From Streptomyces himalayensis subsp. himalayensis (lineage in GTDB: Bacteria > Actinomycetota > Actinomycetes > Streptomycetales > Streptomycetaceae), in assembly GCF_013778455.1 (NCBI RefSeq), contig NZ_JACEHE010000041.1, positions 1 through 54,216 on the forward strand: DNA of 54,216 bases. The letters run 5' to 3'. Under the pieces are notes generated by a model. It saw only the letters and a list, made by a program, of their open reading frames with translations, made no database searches and had not been told where the DNA came from. Below, piece by piece: positions 50,433 to 54,216 of this stretch (position 1 is its first letter; each line of letters begins with the position of its first letter). A program made the translations under genes and the position numbers.

Positions 50433-51592
50433 GACAGCAGTTGCTTGATGTGCTGCACCTGCTCGACGCGACCCCCGCCCCGCGCGGGGAGGAGCGGACG
50501 GCGGCCCACCGGTTGCGCACCTGGTGCGCGGACCGGTGGCCGCACGTCGAGTGGCAGGTGCTGGAGCACGGCCCCGCCGGAGGCAGCCTGGTCGCCGCCC
50601 AGGGGGCCGGGCCGCTGCTGTACTCCCATCTCGACACGTCGCTGGACGACGGCGGTGCGGGCAGCCGGTTCGTCACCGGCAACGCCGCACCGGTCGGTCC
50701 GCTCGGCGTGGACGGCGACCGGGTGGCCGGCTTCGGTCTCGGGGTCGCCCGCGGGCCGGCGGCCGCCGCGCTGGTCGCGTTCGCCGAGGCGGGTGCCGGG
50801 CGGCTGCTGCTCGCCGGGTCCGGCACGCACCGCCGCTCCGGCGGGACCACCGGCCTGGAGGCCTACGCCGACACACACCCGCTGCCGCGATCGGCGATCG
50901 TCGCCAAGTGCGGACCGCCTACCCTGCTTTGGCACGAACCGGGCGCGCTCTACCTGACCGTCCGGGTGACCGGCCGCTCGGGGGCGGCGATGATGCCGGA
51001 GTCGGCCATGCCGCCCGGGGGAGTCCTCGCCTCGGCCGGCGTCGTCCTGGACGAGCTGGCCCGCTGGCGCACGGCCTACCTGGCCGCCGATCCGCGGGCG
51101 GGGCAGACCGGCCGGGCGTGCGGCATCGGCGCGATCAGCGGGGGATGGCCGGACAAGCCGGACCTGCTGCCGGCCCAGCTGCGGATCGACCTGTACGTCG
51201 TCACCGGTGACCTGGTCGAGCCGAAGGTACTGGCGGACGAGCTGGCCGACCGGCTGCGGGCACGGTGCGGGCGGTCAGTGCTGCGGGACTGCGCGGTCGA
51301 GGTGGAGGCCGAGCCGGTCGCGGCAGCCGCGGCGACGCCGGCCGACGCCCCCGTGGTGACGGCCGCCCAGGCGGCCTGGCTCGACGAGTTCGGTACGCAG
51401 CCGCCGCCGATCACCGGCTGGACGGGCTCGACCGACGGCGTCGTACTGCGCGCCCGCGGCGTCGACACCGTACGTCTCGGCCCGCAGGCGAAACCGGCCG
51501 CCGACGATCCGCGTCGCGACGCACTGTCGTTGGCACAGCTGACCGCCTACGCGCGCGTCTACCGCCGGCTGTTGACCGAGCTGCCGGCGTAA
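50429..51592 (+). CDS. M20-family peptidase/deacetylase-like protein with degenerate metal site
   Basis: The protein has 387 residues from TTG 50429, overlapping the dioxygenase stop (TTGA); GTG 50450 is an alternative. It follows the M20/ArgE layout: GPLLYSHLDTSLDD (HxD kept, about 69-71), GFGLGVARGPAAAALVAF in place of the usual G-x-D-x-K-G-G, no E-E pair after the next strand (LLLAGSGTHRRSGG), and the late GSTDGVVLRARGVDTVRLGP. The lid domain is present around LLPAQLRIDLYVVTGD. Loss of several ligands suggests a changed reaction or a non-catalytic partner. It closes the Rieske-extradiol operon. Confidence 0.72.
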   Translation: MRQQLLDVLHLLDATPAPRGEERTAAHRLRTWCADRWPHVEWQVLEHGPAGGSLVAAQGAGPLLYSHLDTSLDDGGAGSRFVTGNAAPVGPLGVDGDRVAGFGLGVARGPAAAALVAFAEAGAGRLLLAGSGTHRRSGGTTGLEAYADTHPLPRSAIVAKCGPPTLLWHEPGALYLTVRVTGRSGAAMMPESAMPPGGVLASAGVVLDELARWRTAYLAADPRAGQTGRACGIGAISGGWPDKPDLLPAQLRIDLYVVTGDLVEPKVLADELADRLRARCGRSVLRDCAVEVEAEPVAAAAATPADAPVVTAAQAAWLDEFGTQPPPITGWTGSTDGVVLRARGVDTVRLGPQAKPAADDPRRDALSLAQLTAYARVYRRLLTELPA

Positions 51593-51824
51593 AGCCGCAG
51601 ATCCCGGCGTCTACCTCAACGAACTATGAACTCGATCGAGTCCACCCAGCGAACAATCAGCGCACGACGCAAGCGTCCTGCAGAAAAGTGGGCAGCGGAT
51701 GGCCAAGGGTTGTTGCCTCCGCGGCCGAGGCGGTGGCGGACGTCCCCGGGGGCGCGGAGTGCCCGTACCGCTGTTGGCATCGCCGAAGTGGTCCGAACAC
51801 GCGTGCCTGTGATCGCTGGTCGGG
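51593..51824. other. Intergenic, no feature supported
   Basis: These 232 bases lie between the M20-like gene and the TnpB remnant. A short palindrome ACTCGATCGAGT (around 51630-51641) is the only structure. The left end of the transposable element may lie here but cannot be identified. Confidence 0.35.
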
Positions 51825-52431
51825 ATGGTGGCTGTGCGATCGGGGTGCGGTGTCGCCAAATCCAAGGCCGTACACCTGCACAACAAGTCCACCGGTCAGA
51901 AGGCCACGTGTGGCCCGGCTCAGCTCGACAGGATGCTGACCGAGGCCCGCGCCCGTACGCCATGGCTGCGTGAGGGCTCATCGGTTGTCCAGCAGCAGAT
52001 CATCCGCGACTTCGGCCGCTCCCGCGCCAAGGCGCAGAAGGACATCACAGAGCGCCTGCCCATGGCGCGCCGGGCCGGGATGCCCACGTACAAGAAGAAG
52101 CGCGAGGCGCTGCCGACGCTCAACTACACCCGGCGCGGGTTCCGGTTGAAGGACGGCCGGCTGCACCTGGGGGGCGGCATCGTCGTGGCGGTGGTGTGGT
52201 CGCGGGAACTGCCGGCCCAGCCGTCCTCGGTGCGCGTGTGCCAGGACAGCATTGGGCACTGGTACGCCTCGTTCGTCGTCCCCGCCCAGGTCCAGCCCCT
52301 GCCGCAGACCGGACGCGCACTCGGCTGGTCTCAACCCGGCTGGTGCTGATGGCGGAAGACCTCCTGGAGCGCTGCTCCAGGAGGCGGCCTGAGCCAGGAA
52401 TCCCCTTCCCTTCAGGGAGGGGAGGATTCAA
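51825..52431 (+). mobile_element. tnpB: IS200/IS605-family (IS1341-type) remnant: truncated tnpB with right end
   Basis: The frame 51825-52349 keeps the middle of an actinobacterial TnpB: AQLDRMLTEARARTPWLREG, SSVVQQQIIRDFGRSRAKAQ, RAGMPTYKKKREALPTLNYT and SIGHWYASFVVPAQ. It breaks off at RALG exactly where the RuvC-like DWG motif should begin, ending in WSQPGWC. The N-terminal region is also missing. An internal deletion has joined this piece to the 3' end of the element, which survives as two hairpins (52360-52384 and 52398-52429). The nuclease cannot be active. No tnpA is present. The 3' region is where a guide-type omega RNA would normally lie. Confidence 0.85.
52360..52429 (+). repeat. 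Subterminal hairpins of the IS605-type right end
   Basis: CCTCCTGGAGC (52360-52370), loop GCT, GCTCCAGGAGG (52374-52384) is a perfect 11-base stem. GAATCC (52398-52403) to GGATTC (52424-52429), with CCTTCCCT / AGGGAGGG between, is the folded right end typical of these elements; it ends close to 52431. Confidence 0.7.
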
Positions 52432-53501
52432 ACTCCCCAGTCGTCGTTGACGGTGACGGCGTCGGCGATGTGGAACCGGCCGCCGGGCACCAGCGGTGTG
52501 GTGGGCTCACCTATTTCGACGACGTGCTTGCCGAATTTGGGGGCCAGCGGGCGGCCGACGTCGCGCTTGAGCCACAGACGCAGCAGGTGCCGACGACGCT
52601 CCGGCTCCGGGTGGTCGATGTAGCTGGTGCGCGAGTGCAGCGCGGCGTAGTTGAGGAGCCACTGCACGTCTCCTGGCTGGAAGTCCATGTCGATCGGCAG
52701 GCCGGTCTCCTGCGAGATCTCGTCGAAGAGGGTGATGGCCTCGGCCTGGTCGGGCGTCAGCTGCGGAACACCGGGATACTCCTGGGCACTGAAGATCATC
52801 GAGTTGCCCGCGTAGGTGCTGAAGACACCGTCGACGTAGCTGATGATCGGTGAGGTGTACGTCAGTTCCGGGGAGTCGGGGTCCTGGCGCCGCCAGTCCC
52901 AGTGGTAGGTGTCGAACAGCCGCGGAGCGAGGTCCGGCCGGCGGCGCAGCATCTCGTTGTAGATCGTGGTGCCGCTGACCAGGCTGGAGGCTCCGCCCTC
53001 CTTGGCGCCGCGCAGGCACATGAGCGCGACGACGTCGGAGCTGTCGGAGTGGAACGGCAGCCGGTCCCGCACGCGGGAGGGCAGCGCGCCCTCGTCGGAC
53101 AGCGTCATGTTCGACGTGGCGATCACGTGGTCGAGCAGGTCGCCCCTCTGGTTCTGCCCGATCGGCTGGCCGAGGTGGAGACCCATGATGAAGAAGATGG
53201 CCGCAGCCATGGTGTCGCCGTACTGCTCGGTGCGCAGGCCGCGCACCAGGATGAACCCCCGGCCGGTGTCCATCTGGCGGGCACAGCCGTCGTTGAGAGC
53301 ACGACAGGCGTCGAACGGGTAGTCGGCGGCAGTGACGGTGCGGAGGTCCGGGTCGTCGGCGACGAAGCGCCGTCCCAGCTCCTCCAGTTCGGCGCGCTCA
53401 GCGTCGCTGAGGACGTAGATCCACTCGGTTGACTTCGACAGCTCGTCGCCGCGCCAGGCGGACGGCCCGGAGATCTTCTGAAGGGGGGCAGTGGTGGTCA
53501 C
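52428..53501 (-). CDS. TauD/TfdA-family 2-oxoglutarate/Fe(II)-type dioxygenase
   Basis: The protein has 357 residues from GTG 53501, with GAGGAG upstream. The iron-site HxD is LPFHSDSSDVVALMCLRG (about 165-182), and the distal histidine is in NYAALHSRTSYIDHPEPERRR with the 2-oxoglutarate-binding arginine in HLLRLWLKRD. This is the TfdA/clavaminate-synthase-like fold that hydroxylates or cleaves ethers, sulfonates or amino acids. The stop codon TGA (52428-52430) is formed inside the right end of the TnpB remnant, so the last residues may have been changed by the insertion. The promoter at 53778-53806 and a small ORF precede it. Confidence 0.9.
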   Translation of the reverse strand: MTTTAPLQKISGPSAWRGDELSKSTEWIYVLSDAERAELEELGRRFVADDPDLRTVTAADYPFDACRALNDGCARQMDTGRGFILVRGLRTEQYGDTMAAAIFFIMGLHLGQPIGQNQRGDLLDHVIATSNMTLSDEGALPSRVRDRLPFHSDSSDVVALMCLRGAKEGGASSLVSGTTIYNEMLRRRPDLAPRLFDTYHWDWRRQDPDSPELTYTSPIISYVDGVFSTYAGNSMIFSAQEYPGVPQLTPDQAEAITLFDEISQETGLPIDMDFQPGDVQWLLNYAALHSRTSYIDHPEPERRRHLLRLWLKRDVGRPLAPKFGKHVVEIGEPTTPLVPGGRFHIADAVTVNDDWGV

Positions 53502-53606
53502 GGTGATGCACTCCTCGTATGTGATGGAAAAGGCCTGCCGGCCATAACACGGCGGACGACGCAGGTCTCGGTGCGGCAGCAATTCGCCGCGCCGCGACGC
53601 AGGTAC

Positions 53607-53747
53607 TCAGAAGGGGGTCTGAGGTTCGCCGACAGCCGTGCCGGGGCGCAGTCCTTCCCGGGGCGGGGAGTACCTGAGCGGTTCGTCGTAGGTCCGGCGG
53701 CCAGCGCACGACACGAGCAAGGCGCCGATCAGGGCGACTGGCCTCAT
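53607..53747 (-). CDS. Small ORF of 46 codons behind the TauD promoter
   Basis: ATG 53747 follows GAAAGGACGGG, a good ribosome site, and reads MRPVALIGALLVSC, then GRRTYDEPLRYSPP, to a TGA at 53607. The first 14 residues are hydrophobic; the rest is polar and proline-rich. About 83% of third positions are G or C, which fits coding sequence here, though background GC weakens that argument. It starts about 25 bases after the predicted transcription start and ends 105 bases before the TauD start. I do not recognise it. It could be a leader peptide, a membrane or secreted microprotein, or chance. Confidence 0.45.
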   Translation of the reverse strand: MRPVALIGALLVSCAGRRTYDEPLRYSPPREGLRPGTAVGEPQTPF

Positions 53748-53777
53748 GCGGGTCCCGTCCTTTCAAGAAGTGTCTCC

Positions 53778-53829
53778 ACGATAGGAGAGGCTTGGAGCCT
53801 AGTCAATGGACGAGATGGCATCTTGTAAT
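53778..53829 (-). promoter_or_regulatory. Promoter and operator upstream of the small ORF/TauD unit
   Basis: On the minus strand TTGACT (complement of 53801-53806) and TATCGT (complement of 53778-53783) are exactly 17 bases apart. ACGAGATGGCATCTTGTAAT (53810-53829), an inverted repeat with the island's core (CGAGATGGCATCTTG), lies four bases upstream of the -35. Its upstream placement would suit activation, unlike the downstream sites elsewhere. Confidence 0.6.
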
Positions 53830-54216
53830 GCAGTACACCCCGGGTGAATCCGGCGGCTCTGCCGGCCGACTCCGCTCGCGGTGCCGTTCTGTGGCGAGCG
53901 CGTTCCCGGCCTGCCGTGCCGCGCGCAGCCGTCCTCGCAATCCAGTGCCAGGCTGCGGGCCGGAAGGCGCAGGGGAACAACGTCTTTGCCCGGTCCCGTC
54001 GCAACCCTGGTCGCACAGCCCGAGATCCGTGACCGCCACCTCCTTGCAGGACTGGACGAGCCGCAGGAACCAGGCTCGGTTCCTCGCTCCGTCCCCCTCC
54101 GGCTAGGTCGACGGACAGCCACCTCAGCCAGCAGGCCGGAGTCGCCGCCCGCCGTTCGAGCGCCAGCGGTCGCAGGGAGACCACGCAGGGTTCTAGGATC
54201 CATGCCGCCGAAGCTG
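53830..54216. other. Right edge of window, no gene supported
   Basis: Several overlapping frames are open on both strands, but none has a recognisable motif, a good ribosome site and a consistent codon pattern together. A short minus-strand stretch near 54000-54070 (reading WFLRLVQSCKEVAVTDLG) has protein-like character but is closed by a stop directly upstream. It may be a decayed gene fragment. Confidence 0.35.

Noticed and set aside
53744..54203. Three overlapping ORFs of 78-146 codons on the minus strand at the right edge
   Set aside because: They overlap each other and the operator/promoter, and none has a recognisable motif or consistent codon use.

Overview
The window is high-GC actinobacterial DNA, most like Streptomyces. 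The signs are about 70% GC with strong third-position GC, many GTG starts, four-base ATGA/GTGA overlaps, a SpoIIE-type phosphatase fused to an RsbW-like ATPase, and a TnpB remnant with a typical actinomycete right end. No rRNA, tRNA or CRISPR array is visible. I ran no database search; all family calls come from reading motifs.

1-5.7 kb is general accessory content: a B3/B4-domain protein (cut by the window edge), a PaiB-like FMN-binding regulator, an EamA exporter divergent from an XRE-cupin regulator, and a 965-residue PAS/GAF/PP2C/HATPase signalling protein.

5.8-22 kb is a first catabolic block. A minus-strand operon runs from 14966 down to 5827: GMC oxidoreductase, GlcG/HbpS-like protein, ACMSD-like amidohydrolase, MIP18/DUF59 factor, alpha/beta hydrolase, DoxX, then the FAD, 2Fe-2S and molybdopterin subunits of a xanthine-dehydrogenase-type hydroxylase. 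Divergent from it are a Rieske oxygenase, its phthalate-family reductase and an NTF2-like protein. A TetR regulator, a fumarylacetoacetate-hydrolase (FAH) protein, a FadR-type GntR regulator with a clear palindromic operator, and a DUF3500 protein close the block.

22.4-53.8 kb is a second, larger catabolic island: formamidase-like amidase, TSUP exporter, a self-sufficient P450-reductase fusion, alcohol and aldehyde dehydrogenases, a PucR regulator, a seven-gene operon (quinone oxidoreductase-like MDR, deaminase-like amidohydrolase, flavin reductase, BMP-type ABC importer), an aldo/keto reductase, VOC and NTF2 proteins, an FAH hydrolase, a dihydroorotase-like hydrolase, an HpcH/HpaI aldolase, a cupin, an IclR regulator, ferredoxin and ferredoxin reductase, a Rieske dioxygenase alpha/beta pair, a Dabb-extradiol dioxygenase fusion, an M20-like protein and a TauD/TfdA oxygenase.

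The genes read as a complete route for a ring compound: BMP-type uptake, P450 or Rieske attack, dehydrogenation, extradiol ring cleavage, FAH hydrolysis, aldolase cleavage. The amidohydrolases and amidase hint at a nitrogen-containing substrate, but the substrate cannot be read from sequence. The main observation is an apparently shared operator, consensus near CAATRCGAGAYGGCRTC, at six promoter regions spread over 30 kb of this island (23.6, 28.0, 31.0, 41.2, 47.2 and 53.8 kb), several times overlapping recognisable TTGACA promoters. This suggests one regulator, perhaps the IclR protein, controls the whole island. A 46-codon unrecognised small ORF sits directly behind the last of these promoters.
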